DNA of 15,594 nt from Woeseiaceae bacterium (GTDB taxonomy: Bacteria; Pseudomonadota; Gammaproteobacteria; Steroidobacterales; Woeseiaceae), in the NCBI GenBank assembly GCA_022866645.1, contig JALHUQ010000441.1:1-15594 (forward strand). The letters run 5' to 3'. The translations under genes and the position numbers were made by a program. Below, piece by piece: positions 1-6,335 of this stretch. The notes under the pieces are model-generated. The model saw only the letters and a program-made list of their open reading frames with translations. It had not been told where the DNA came from and searched no databases. Numbering within the stretch: position 1 is the stretch's first letter; every line of letters begins with the position of its first letter.

Positions 1-140
1 CTTTGGGTCACAAGGCGTCATCATACCGCAGTTTTTTTGAGCGGCTGCTATGCGGCGCGAAGCAGCCCCACGGCTTGGTTCATGGAGACCGACTCAGAAC
101 GGCCAAAAGCGGCCGGCGGCTCCGTCAACCAGAGAGCAGG
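1..140. other. Non-coding left edge, nothing assignable
   Basis: I see no convincing gene here. Short open frames on the plus strand run into the 3' end of the opposite-strand gene at 141-620, have no ribosome binding site and resemble nothing I know. There are two hairpin-capable patches: GGCTGC/GCAGCC around 41-67 and CGGCC/GGCCG around 103-118. Neither is followed by a T-run in the direction of the 141-620 gene, so I do not call a terminator. The stretch 'ggccaaaagcgg' near 104-115 loosely resembles 'ggcaaagcgg' in the inverted repeat at 680-710. Confidence 0.4.
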
Positions 141-620
141 TTAGTAAATGGTATCGACGTTTGGGTCGAGCGCGTACCGCTTCTCAAAGTCGACGACGAA
201 GGTCGAGCTCAGGAACGGTTTTAGGATCGGCCAACTAGTGCGGTAGAACGGCAACTCAAAGAGACCTTTGCCACCAAAGTCGAGTGCTTGCTCATCAAGA
301 ATACCCTCACGAACTTCGCGCATAAGCTGCTCGAAGATGTTCGTGACCGATACGAAATATAAGTCCAGCAGTACTCTGTCGTTTGGCTCAAACTTCGGCC
401 GCTCCTGACCCTCGATCGCCTTTCGCAGCGCAGCTAGGAATTTCTCATTTGACGCAAAGGACGCGTTAAGCATATTCAAGTCACTGTTCGGCGTGCGTGA
501 CGCCTCTGCTCGAGCGAGCTGATTGCTCATTTTGACTTGACGACTCAAATAGAGCAGCGAAATGATGACAAGCGCTGCACCGACGAGTTCGCCCATGGCA
601 GATAACATGTCCCAGTTCAT
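141..620 (-). CDS. Hypothetical single-pass membrane protein, 159 aa
   Basis: Function not recognised. The start is well supported: minus-strand AAGGAGGGGCG lies directly upstream of the ATG, a near-ideal Shine-Dalgarno sequence. After a short polar start (MNWDMLSAMGE), residues ~10-25 form one hydrophobic membrane helix (ELVGAALVIISLLYL). A basic, amphipathic stretch follows (RQVKMSNQLARAEASR), then a soluble, mostly helical domain rich in charged residues, ending in FEKRYALDPNVDTIY. There are no cysteines, no metal motif and no recognisable catalytic signature. From memory, small proteins with this plan (E-x-VGA-x-A helix, then YL-x-x-Q and a basic helix) are common uncharacterised accessory genes in marine gammaproteobacteria; I cannot name a Pfam family. 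By the positive-inside pattern the C-terminal domain is probably cytoplasmic, anchored at the inner membrane. It lies downstream of the tRNA-fMet terminators on the same strand, so it needs its own promoter within 621-728, where I see no strong match. No terminator is visible after its stop. Confidence 0.7.
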   Translation of the reverse strand: MNWDMLSAMGELVGAALVIISLLYLSRQVKMSNQLARAEASRTPNSDLNMLNASFASNEKFLAALRKAIEGQERPKFEPNDRVLLDLYFVSVTNIFEQLMREVREGILDEQALDFGGKGLFELPFYRTSWPILKPFLSSTFVVDFEKRYALDPNVDTIY

Positions 621-679
621 CGCCCCTCCTTGACTGGCTGCTTCGGGTCAGTAGCAGACCTTCAACCCAATACTAGCCT

Positions 680-710
680 AATGTCCGCTATCTCGGGCAA
701 AGCGGACATT
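680..710. repeat. Perfect 10-bp inverted repeat, 11-nt loop
   Basis: AATGTCCGCT (680-689) is the exact reverse complement of AGCGGACATT (701-710), separated by atctcgggcaa. It has no adjacent T-run on either strand, so it is not an intrinsic terminator. It lies 60 bp upstream of the ATG of the 141-620 gene, within its presumed leader or promoter. It could be a transcription-factor operator, a leader hairpin or a dispersed intergenic repeat. From memory, AATGTCCGC/GCGGACATT half-sites recur between genes in gammaproteobacterial genomes, which favours the dispersed-repeat reading. Confidence 0.6.
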
Positions 711-728
711 GCCTCAAGTTGTCAGGCA

Positions 729-760
729 AGAAAAAAGCCGGCCCCACGAATGGGACCGGC
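729..760 (-). terminator. Intrinsic terminator after tRNA-like remnant
   Basis: On the minus strand a 10-bp stem, GCCGGTCCCA/TGGGGCCGGC with one T-G pair (751-760 and 737-746), closes a TTCG tetraloop and is followed by CTTTTTTC. The TTCG loop and long GC stem make it strong. The plus strand has a weaker T-run on the other side (ctgtttt, 761-767), so it may act in both directions. It starts 10 nt after the CCA end of the tRNA-fMet 3' remnant at 770, mimicking the arrangement of the intact tRNA-fMet and its terminator at 904-938. Confidence 0.8.
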
Positions 761-769
761 CTGTTTTCC

Positions 770-869
770 TGGTAGCGGGGGCAGGATTGCCCTCGCCGCT
801 TCGCGGCTCAGTTTGTCTCGGCGCCTGTTTCGCGATGCTTCGCATCGCGGCGCCTCGGCTTGAACCTGC
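770..869 (-). pseudogene. Interrupted 3' remnant of tRNA-fMet
   Basis: Positions 770-788 (tggtagcgggggcaggatt) match 950-968 of the intact tRNA-fMet base for base: the CCA end, discriminator, 3' acceptor strand and half of the T-arm. The T-arm then breaks off in the T-loop, and its continuation 'tgaacctgc' (861-869, identical to 969-977) resumes only after 72 extra bases (789-860) full of hairpins. No D-arm or anticodon arm can be found, so no tRNA can be made. It looks like a decayed tandem copy of the neighbouring tRNA gene whose body was replaced. Alternatives are an attachment-site scar left by an integrative element that used the tRNA 3' end, or a dispersed repeat that carries a tRNA tail. 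Confidence 0.6.
795..854. repeat. Two GCGAAGC-core hairpins in the remnant insert
   Basis: The insert contains two perfect hairpins with the same core. GCCGC-ttc-GCGGC occupies 795-807 and CGCGATGC-ttc-GCATCGCG occupies 831-849. On the minus strand both have the heptamer GCGAAGC at the apex, a sequence known biophysically as an unusually stable DNA mini-hairpin. The second can be extended by GGCGCC (820-825) pairing with GGCGCC (849-854). Compact stable hairpins of this kind are typical of REP-like or structured intergenic elements, but I do not recognise a named family. Confidence 0.55.
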
Positions 870-885
870 TTCCTCGCAGGTTCAA
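860..885. repeat. 10-bp inverted repeat built from tRNA T-arm sequence
   Basis: TTGAACCTGC (860-869) and GCAGGTTCAA (876-885) are exact reverse complements around a 6-nt loop (ttcctc). Both arms are T-arm sequence of the adjacent tRNA-fMet: the 860-869 arm in the tRNA's own orientation, the 876-885 arm inverted. It therefore joins an inverted partial copy to the direct remnant at 770-869. No T-run follows it, so it is not a terminator. Confidence 0.55.
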
Positions 886-903
886 AAGTCTCGCCAATGC
901 TAC

Positions 904-938
904 AAAAAGAAAAGGCCGACCCTCTTCGAGGGCCGGCC
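904..938 (-). terminator. Bidirectional intrinsic terminator of nuo/tRNA-fMet unit
   Basis: An 11-bp stem, GGCCGACCCTC (914-924) with GAGGGCCGGCC (928-938), closes a 3-nt loop. On the minus strand it is followed by TTTTCTTTTT (913-904), a textbook intrinsic terminator 11 nt after the tRNA-fMet CCA end. On the plus strand the same stem is followed by CTTTTCTTTTTT (939-950), so it should also block opposing transcripts. No other terminator lies between here and nuoA, so this one probably ends both the tRNA transcript and any readthrough from nuoN. Confidence 0.88.
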
Positions 939-949
939 CTTTTCTTTTT

Positions 950-1026
950 TGGTAGCGGGGGCAGGATTTGAACCTGCGACCTTCGGGTTATGAGCCCGAC
1001 GAGCTGCCAGGCTGCTCCACCCCGCA
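950..1026 (-). tRNA. metY: Initiator tRNA-fMet (CAT), 77 nt
   Basis: The minus strand folds into a full cloverleaf: acceptor TGCGGGG/CCCCGCT, D-stem GAGC/GCTC, anticodon arm TCGGG-CTCATAA-CCCGA, T-arm GCAGG-TTCAAAT-CCTGC, discriminator A and an encoded CCA. Initiator hallmarks are present: three consecutive G-C pairs (GGG/CCC) next to the anticodon loop, A11-T24 in the D-stem and an unpaired first acceptor position. Here position 1 is T and position 72 is T, whereas E. coli has C1/A72. The gene is 46 bp downstream of nuoN on the same strand, with a candidate promoter in the gap and a strong terminator after it. The symbol metY is borrowed from E. coli by position and type. Confidence 0.95.
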
Positions 1027-1038
1027 TCGGCGAACGGG

Positions 1039-1067
1039 ATACTACTCAGGTGGCACGGGCTTTACAA
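1039..1067 (-). promoter_or_regulatory. Candidate sigma-70 promoter for tRNA-fMet
   Basis: On the minus strand TTGTAA (1067-1062) and TAGTAT (1044-1039) are separated by exactly 17 nt. Each hexamer matches the sigma-70 consensus at four of six positions. Transcription would start near 1032, about 6 nt before the mature tRNA 5' end. The sequence after the -10 (CCCGTTCGCCGA) is GC-rich, as in stringently controlled stable-RNA promoters. The 46-bp gap after nuoN holds no terminator, so the tRNA could be served both by this promoter and by readthrough from nuo. Confidence 0.45.
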
Positions 1068-1072
1068 GGGGA

Positions 1073-2506
1073 TCAGCCCAGAATCTGGATACAAAGCGCC
1101 AGTAGCCATCCCGGCACGATTCCGAGGGCCAACACTGCCACTGAATTGAGGCTCAGCACCAGCCGTGTGTCGGTACTGGCTTGAAGAACGGCCTGGTCTT
1201 CAGCCTCTTCAAAATACATATACCAAATGACCCGGAGGTAGTAGTAAGCGCCGACTACCGATGCCAAAACCATGAGAACAGCGAGCCCGGTATAGCCCGA
1301 ATCGATCACCGCACTGATGACATTCAGCTTGCCGAAAAAGCCAACAAAAGGCGGTACACCCGCCATGCTGAACATCAGGAACATCATCATCAGCGCGAAC
1401 CATGGGCTACGTGCATTGAGGCCTTTGAAATCCGCCAGGTTCTCTGCATCGTAGCCACGCCGGCTAAGCAGGATGATCATGCCGAATGCACCCGCGGCCG
1501 CAACGACATAAGTCAATGTATAGAACAACGCGGCTGCATTGCCCTGCTCCGTTCCGCAGAAGAACGCGAGCAATATGAATCCGACGTGAGCGATGGTTGA
1601 GTAGCCCAGCATGCGCTTGATATTGGATTGCGCAATAGCGGCGAAGTTGCCGACCAGCAGTGACAAAACGCCAATCACCATGATCATGGCCGCCCAGGTA
1701 TCGTGAAGGACGCCAAGTCCGTCAACAAGGATGCGAAGGAACAGTGCCAGAGCCGCCAGTTTTGGTGCGGAGGCGATATACAGCGTTACCGGCGTGCGTG
1801 CGCCCTGGTAGACGTCGGGTAGCCACATGTGAAACGGAACCGCGCCAAATTTAAAAGCGATGCCCACGATCAGAAAAGCGAGTCCAAACCAAAGCGGCAA
1901 ATTGTTTAACGACGGGTCCGTGCTAATGGCCGCCGCAATTTCATGAAACTGCAGACTGCCAGTGACACCGTAGACCCACGAAATGCCGTACAACAAACAA
2001 CCGGATGCTATTGCGCCCAGGATGAAGTACTTCATCGCGGCTTCAGCGGACGTGACGTTATTCCGGTCGATCGCAACCAGTGCGTACAACGACAATGCCA
2101 GCGTCTCGAGGCCGAGATACACGGTCAGCATGCTGTTCGCTGACATCATAATCATCATGCCCAGCAGGCCGATCAATCCGAGCAGGTAGAACTCGCCTTT
2201 GTGAATCTCATTGGCCCGCAGGTAGTCGCGTGAATAGAGGAATGTGATACCGACGAAAATCACCGCCGCCATTTTCAAAATCTGCGACAACGGGTCGCTC
2301 ACGTAACTGCCACTGAAGATTACAGTCCGGGACTCTGTCGCGGTCCCGTCGATGACGAAAAAAATGGCGACCAACGCGAGAATGCTGATCCAGAATGTCC
2401 GCACACGATGCTCGTCGTCCGTGAAGAGGTCCGCAATCAATACAAGACAGATCAGCCCTAAAAGGACCATTTCCGGTGCTGCAACCATGTAATCCATCAT
2501 GTTCAT
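1073..2506 (-). CDS. nuoN: NADH-quinone oxidoreductase subunit N
   Basis: Membrane-arm antiporter-like subunit of complex I and the innermost of the three proton-pumping modules. It is 477 aa, close to the usual NuoN length, and consists almost entirely of membrane helices (about 14). The TM5 glutamate (VYLGLETLALS, E134) and the TM7 lysine (GIAFKFGAVPFHMWLPD, K219) of the antiporter family are present, as is the broken-helix region around YQGARTPVT and ASAPKLAAL. The ATG at 2506 is 11 nt after the nuoM stop, preceded by a partial Shine-Dalgarno (AGGT, about 8 nt away). Two further ATGs (2500, 2497) are alternative starts. It is the last nuo gene; the next feature is tRNA-fMet, with no terminator between them. 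Confidence 0.97.
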   Translation of the reverse strand: MNMMDYMVAAPEMVLLGLICLVLIADLFTDDEHRVRTFWISILALVAIFFVIDGTATESRTVIFSGSYVSDPLSQILKMAAVIFVGITFLYSRDYLRANEIHKGEFYLLGLIGLLGMMIMMSANSMLTVYLGLETLALSLYALVAIDRNNVTSAEAAMKYFILGAIASGCLLYGISWVYGVTGSLQFHEIAAAISTDPSLNNLPLWFGLAFLIVGIAFKFGAVPFHMWLPDVYQGARTPVTLYIASAPKLAALALFLRILVDGLGVLHDTWAAMIMVIGVLSLLVGNFAAIAQSNIKRMLGYSTIAHVGFILLAFFCGTEQGNAAALFYTLTYVVAAAGAFGMIILLSRRGYDAENLADFKGLNARSPWFALMMMFLMFSMAGVPPFVGFFGKLNVISAVIDSGYTGLAVLMVLASVVGAYYYLRVIWYMYFEEAEDQAVLQASTDTRLVLSLNSVAVLALGIVPGWLLALCIQILG

Positions 2507-2517
2507 AAGGTGACCTG

Positions 2518-4032
2518 TCAGAGCTTCGACTGCCCGACCTGTTCAATCAACTGTTCAATCGTAACGTTCATCATGTCGACCAGCGGCGCTGGCCACAGTC
2601 CGACAAGCAGAACACTGACGGCGAGTATGGCGAGGACTATAAACTCGCGCGTATTAAGATCGGTAAGGGCGGCGACATTGGCGTTGGCGACTTCGCCATA
2701 AATGACCCGTTTGACCATCCACAAGGTATAGGCAGCGCCCAGTATCAAAGTACTTGCGGCGAGGAAGGCGTACCAGAAGTTGGCCTTGAAGCTGGCAATA
2801 ATGACCATGAATTCGCCTACGAAACCGGACGTGCCTGGCAGGCCCGCATTGGCCATGGCGAACAACACCATGAAAGCGGCAAATACCGGCATCGTGTTGG
2901 CGACGCCGCCGTAATCGGCGATCTCACGGCTGTGCATGCGGTCATACAACACGCCGACGCAGAGGAACATAGCGCCAGAGATCAGGCCATGCGAAATCAT
3001 CTGCACCATGCCGCCGCTCATGCCGAGGCCCGCTCCGGCGTTGCCGCTAACCGACCACAGTATGAAAAAGCCCAACGTCACGAAGCCCATGTGTGCGATG
3101 GACGAGTACGCGATCAGCTTCTTCATATCCTTCTGCATTAAGGCAACGAAACCAATGTAGACGACGGCAATCAAGGACAGCGCAATCATCATTCCAGCAA
3201 AGTACTCGCTGCCATCGGGAACGATCGGCAAGGACAAACGTACGAATCCGTAGCCGCCCATCTTCAACATGATCGCCGCCAGTATCACTGAACCGCCCGT
3301 CGGCGCCTCAACGTGCGCATCCGGCAACCAGGTGTGTACTGGCCACATCGGCACCTTTACGGCAAACGCCAGCAGGAAGGCGATGAAGATGAATTTTTGC
3401 GCCGTCAACGTTAAGGGCGCATCTACAAAGCCAAACAAATCGAAGCCGCCGGTCTGTCCGTACAAATAGATGAACGCAACCAGCATCAGCACTGAACCGA
3501 GAAAGGTATAGAGGAAGAACTTCAGTGTTGCGTAAACGCGTCTCGCGCCACCCCAGATGCCGATAATCAGGAACATCGGTATCAACATCGATTCCCAGAA
3601 CACATAGAAGAGCAAAGCGTCGAGCGCAGAGAAGACGCCGATCATCAGTCCTTCCAGAATGAGGAACGCCGCGAAGTATTGCGCCGGGCGGTTCTTGATC
3701 GTGTCCCAGCCGGCGATGACCACCAGTGGCGTTATGAATGTCGTCAGCAAAATCAGGGGCGTCGAAATGCCGTCGACGCCCAATGAGTAGAATACATTCA
3801 GCGACGCTACCCACGGCTCTTTCTCGACAAACTGCATGCCGGTGGCGGCGTTATCAAAACCGGCATAGAGCGCAATGCTGATCAGGAACGTTGCGACAGA
3901 GACCGCGAGCGCAGCAATACGCATTAATCCAGCACGCGACGACGCCGCGTCCTTGTTGTCACCAATGGCTATGAGTGCCGCGCCACCCATGATTGGCAGC
4001 CAGATCAGAATACTTAGAAGATGTTGCGTCAT
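2518..4032 (-). CDS. nuoM: NADH-quinone oxidoreductase subunit M
   Basis: Middle antiporter-like proton-pumping subunit of the complex I membrane arm, about 504 aa with roughly 14 helices. Counting from this start, the TM5 glutamate is E147 in LFYVFWESMLIPMF and the TM7 lysine is K226 in AFAVKVPMWPVHTWLPD. The histidine- and proline-rich signature HTWLPDAHVEAPTGGS, typical of NuoL/M/N, follows. Two in-frame ATGs lie close together. The first (4038) abuts the AGGG directly, leaving no spacing; the second (4032) has AGGG six nucleotides upstream. I therefore chose 4032, and 4038 would add only two residues. The gene follows nuoL by 13 nt and is spaced 11 nt from nuoN. Confidence 0.96.
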   Translation of the reverse strand: MTQHLLSILIWLPIMGGAALIAIGDNKDAASSRAGLMRIAALAVSVATFLISIALYAGFDNAATGMQFVEKEPWVASLNVFYSLGVDGISTPLILLTTFITPLVVIAGWDTIKNRPAQYFAAFLILEGLMIGVFSALDALLFYVFWESMLIPMFLIIGIWGGARRVYATLKFFLYTFLGSVLMLVAFIYLYGQTGGFDLFGFVDAPLTLTAQKFIFIAFLLAFAVKVPMWPVHTWLPDAHVEAPTGGSVILAAIMLKMGGYGFVRLSLPIVPDGSEYFAGMMIALSLIAVVYIGFVALMQKDMKKLIAYSSIAHMGFVTLGFFILWSVSGNAGAGLGMSGGMVQMISHGLISGAMFLCVGVLYDRMHSREIADYGGVANTMPVFAAFMVLFAMANAGLPGTSGFVGEFMVIIASFKANFWYAFLAASTLILGAAYTLWMVKRVIYGEVANANVAALTDLNTREFIVLAILAVSVLLVGLWPAPLVDMMNVTIEQLIEQVGQSKL

Positions 4033-4045
4033 AGTCATCCCTGAG

Positions 4046-6028
4046 CTAACGCAGCCAGATCAGCCAACCGAGTAAGGCGGCCAGACCAATAAACATTGCG
4101 AACGCGTAGGTATAGAGATAGCCGGTCTGGATCTGCCGGATAGCGCCCGCCAGTCGACCCACCGTCCTTGCGGTTCCATTGACGAGCATGTCGTCGATAA
4201 GCATTTGATCGCCCTTTTGCCATAGGAATCGACCGATAGCCCGACCGCCACCTGCAAAACCGCTGATCCACAGATCATCAAAGTAAAATTTGTTCTCAAG
4301 TACCGTGTACGCGACGGATAGTTTGTTTTTGATGGTTGCAGGAATATCCGGCCGCTTCAGGTACAGGAACCAGGCGGTGAACACGCCGCTGGCGGCCAGC
4401 CAGAAGACTGGCGTCATAACCGCATGCTCCAGCAAGCCCAGACTACCGTGCCAACCTGAGCTCATATCACCAATGACATCATGACTCTTCGCGACAACTA
4501 TCGCATCGCCAAAATAGCTGCCGAACAGTACCGGCCCCACTGTGAACCAACCGATAATGGCGGACGGTATTGCGAGCATTATTAAAGGAACGGTAACGAC
4601 CGGGGGCGTTTCATGCAGATGTGATTTGGTTTCGGCATCCATACGTTCTTCGCCGTGGAAAACGAGGAAGAACATGCGGAACGAATACAGCGCCGTGACG
4701 AACACGCCCAACAAGACGCTCAGGTAGGCGATCCAGTAGGTCATCTGGTCGCCTAATGTCGTGCCGTGATGCCAATGTGATTCTTTGACGGCTTCGATAA
4801 GCAGGTCCTTTGAGAAGAATCCGCTGCTGCCCGGAAAGCCGATCAACGCAAGTGAACCGACTAGCGCTGTCCAATAAGTAATCGGCATGTACTTCTTAAT
4901 GCCGCCCATTTTGCGAATGTCTTGTTCGTGGTGCATCGCGATAATGACTGAGCCGGCCGCGAGGAACAGAAGTGCCTTGAAAAACGCATGCGTCATCAAG
5001 TGGAAGATCGCTGCACTGTAGGCCGAAGCACCCAGTGCAACCGTCATGTAACCCAGTTGCGACAGCGTTGAATAGGCCACGACGCGCTTGATGTCGTTCT
5101 GCACGATACCCAGGAGTCCCATGAAGAAGGCCGTAATCGAGCCAATAATGATCACGAAGCCAAGTGCCGTCGTTGACAATTCGAACAATGGCGACATACG
5201 CGCCACCATGAATATACCGGCGGTGACCATCGTCGCTGCGTGAATCAACGCAGAAATCGGCGTCGGGCCTTCCATCGAATCGGGCAGCCACACATGCAGC
5301 GGCGCCTGTGCCGACTTACCCATTGCACCGATAAACAGCAGGATGCAGATTACCGTCATTGCGTTCCACGGCATGCCGGGAAAAATTTCAATACTCTGCG
5401 TCGCGACCTGGTCCGCGCTCGCGAACACTTCTGCGTAGTCCAAACTTCCGGTGAATGTGACGACGCCGGCGATACCGAGAATAAATCCGAAATCGCCGAC
5501 CCGGTTCACGAGGAACGCTTTGAGATTCGCGAATATTGCTGTCTCTCTCTTGAACCAGAAACCGATGAGCAAATAGGAAACCAGGCCAACCGCCTCCCAG
5601 CCGAAGAACAGCTGCAGGAAATTATTGGCCATGACCAGCATGAGCATCGCGAACGTGAACAAGGAGATGTAGCTAAAGAAACGCTGGTACCCCGGATCCT
5701 CGTGCATGTAACCGATTGTATAGATGTGCACCATGAGTGACACAAAGGTCACAACGCACATCATCAATGCGGTCAAACGATCAACCAGAAAGCCAACTTC
5801 CATGTGCAGGCCGTCTGTAACAGCCCATGTGTAGACACTGATATTCTCAGCCGCAGCGCCACCCCAAAACATATTCCTGAGTACGAGCAACGACAAAACG
5901 CAAGCGGTACCGACGCCTGCGATAGTCACCCAGTGCGCGCCAACACGGCCGATTTTCTTGCCGGCGAGACCGGCTATGATCGCCGCGGCGAGTGGTGCTA
6001 GTACGATGATCAGGTAATAGTCGTACAT
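4046..6028 (-). CDS. nuoL: NADH-quinone oxidoreductase subunit L
   Basis: Distal antiporter-like proton-pumping subunit of complex I, 660 aa. About 14 core helices are followed by the long C-terminal lateral helix and a final membrane anchor (ending LLGWLIWLR). Key family residues are present: E145 in LFFGWEAVGLVSYLLIGFW, K238 in IGAMGKSAQAPLHVWLPD, and the discontinuous-helix region EGPTPISALIHAATMV. The length is close to the ~610-660 aa norm, so the lateral helix appears intact. The start is firm: GAAGGG lies 5 nt before the ATG, and only one nucleotide separates it from the nuoK stop (TGATATG), implying coupled translation. Confidence 0.97.
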   Translation of the reverse strand: MYDYYLIIVLAPLAAAIIAGLAGKKIGRVGAHWVTIAGVGTACVLSLLVLRNMFWGGAAAENISVYTWAVTDGLHMEVGFLVDRLTALMMCVVTFVSLMVHIYTIGYMHEDPGYQRFFSYISLFTFAMLMLVMANNFLQLFFGWEAVGLVSYLLIGFWFKRETAIFANLKAFLVNRVGDFGFILGIAGVVTFTGSLDYAEVFASADQVATQSIEIFPGMPWNAMTVICILLFIGAMGKSAQAPLHVWLPDSMEGPTPISALIHAATMVTAGIFMVARMSPLFELSTTALGFVIIIGSITAFFMGLLGIVQNDIKRVVAYSTLSQLGYMTVALGASAYSAAIFHLMTHAFFKALLFLAAGSVIIAMHHEQDIRKMGGIKKYMPITYWTALVGSLALIGFPGSSGFFSKDLLIEAVKESHWHHGTTLGDQMTYWIAYLSVLLGVFVTALYSFRMFFLVFHGEERMDAETKSHLHETPPVVTVPLIMLAIPSAIIGWFTVGPVLFGSYFGDAIVVAKSHDVIGDMSSGWHGSLGLLEHAVMTPVFWLAASGVFTAWFLYLKRPDIPATIKNKLSVAYTVLENKFYFDDLWISGFAGGGRAIGRFLWQKGDQMLIDDMLVNGTARTVGRLAGAIRQIQTGYLYTYAFAMFIGLAALLGWLIWLR

Positions 6029-6029
6029 A

Positions 6030-6335
6030 TCAACCCTTCAGGGTGTTCAGTTCTTGCACCGCGATCGAACGTCGGTTGCGGAATAGCACAACCAATATCG
6101 CGAGGCCGATCGCCGCTTCTGCAGCTGCAACCGTCAAGATAAAGAAAACGAATACCTGTCCGGTCTCGTCGCCCAGATAGCGCGAGAACGCGATGAAATT
6201 AAAGTTCACCGCTAACAGCATCAGTTCGATGCACATGAGTAGCAGAATCAGGTTACGACGATTAACAACGATGCCGGCAATACTCAATACAAAGAGCATC
6301 GCGGCCAGCGTCAGGTAGTGCTCCAGGCCAATCAT
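6030..6335 (-). CDS. nuoK: NADH-quinone oxidoreductase subunit K
   Basis: Small three-helix membrane subunit of complex I, homologous to MrpC and mitochondrial ND4L, 101 aa as usual. The two buried glutamates needed for proton translocation in this family are present: E37 (LLLMCIELMLLAVNF) and E73 (TVAAAEAAIGLAI), equivalent to E36 and E72 of E. coli. The ATG overlaps the nuoJ stop by 4 nt (ATGA), with GGAG eight nucleotides upstream, so it is translationally coupled to nuoJ. Confidence 0.97.
   Translation of the reverse strand: MIGLEHYLTLAAMLFVLSIAGIVVNRRNLILLLMCIELMLLAVNFNFIAFSRYLGDETGQVFVFFILTVAAAEAAIGLAILVVLFRNRRSIAVQELNTLKG

Noticed and set aside
3..238. Two overlapping plus-strand frames at the left edge
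   Set aside because: They run into the opposite-strand 141-620 gene, have no Shine-Dalgarno and have shuffled-looking R/S-rich composition.
709..993. Plus-strand open frame of 94 codons ending LVAGAGFEPATFGL
   Set aside because: The C-terminus is the antisense translation of tRNA-fMet, a well-known spurious pattern, and an internal VAGAG copy comes from the tRNA remnant. It also reads through two terminators.
722..1027. Minus-strand open frame of 101 codons containing RSQVQILPP
   Set aside because: It is the tRNA-fMet gene itself, its terminator and the remnant read as protein; this too is a common false gene.
5240..5740. 166-codon plus-strand frame inside nuoL
   Set aside because: Antisense shadow of nuoL with low-complexity polar composition and no supporting context.
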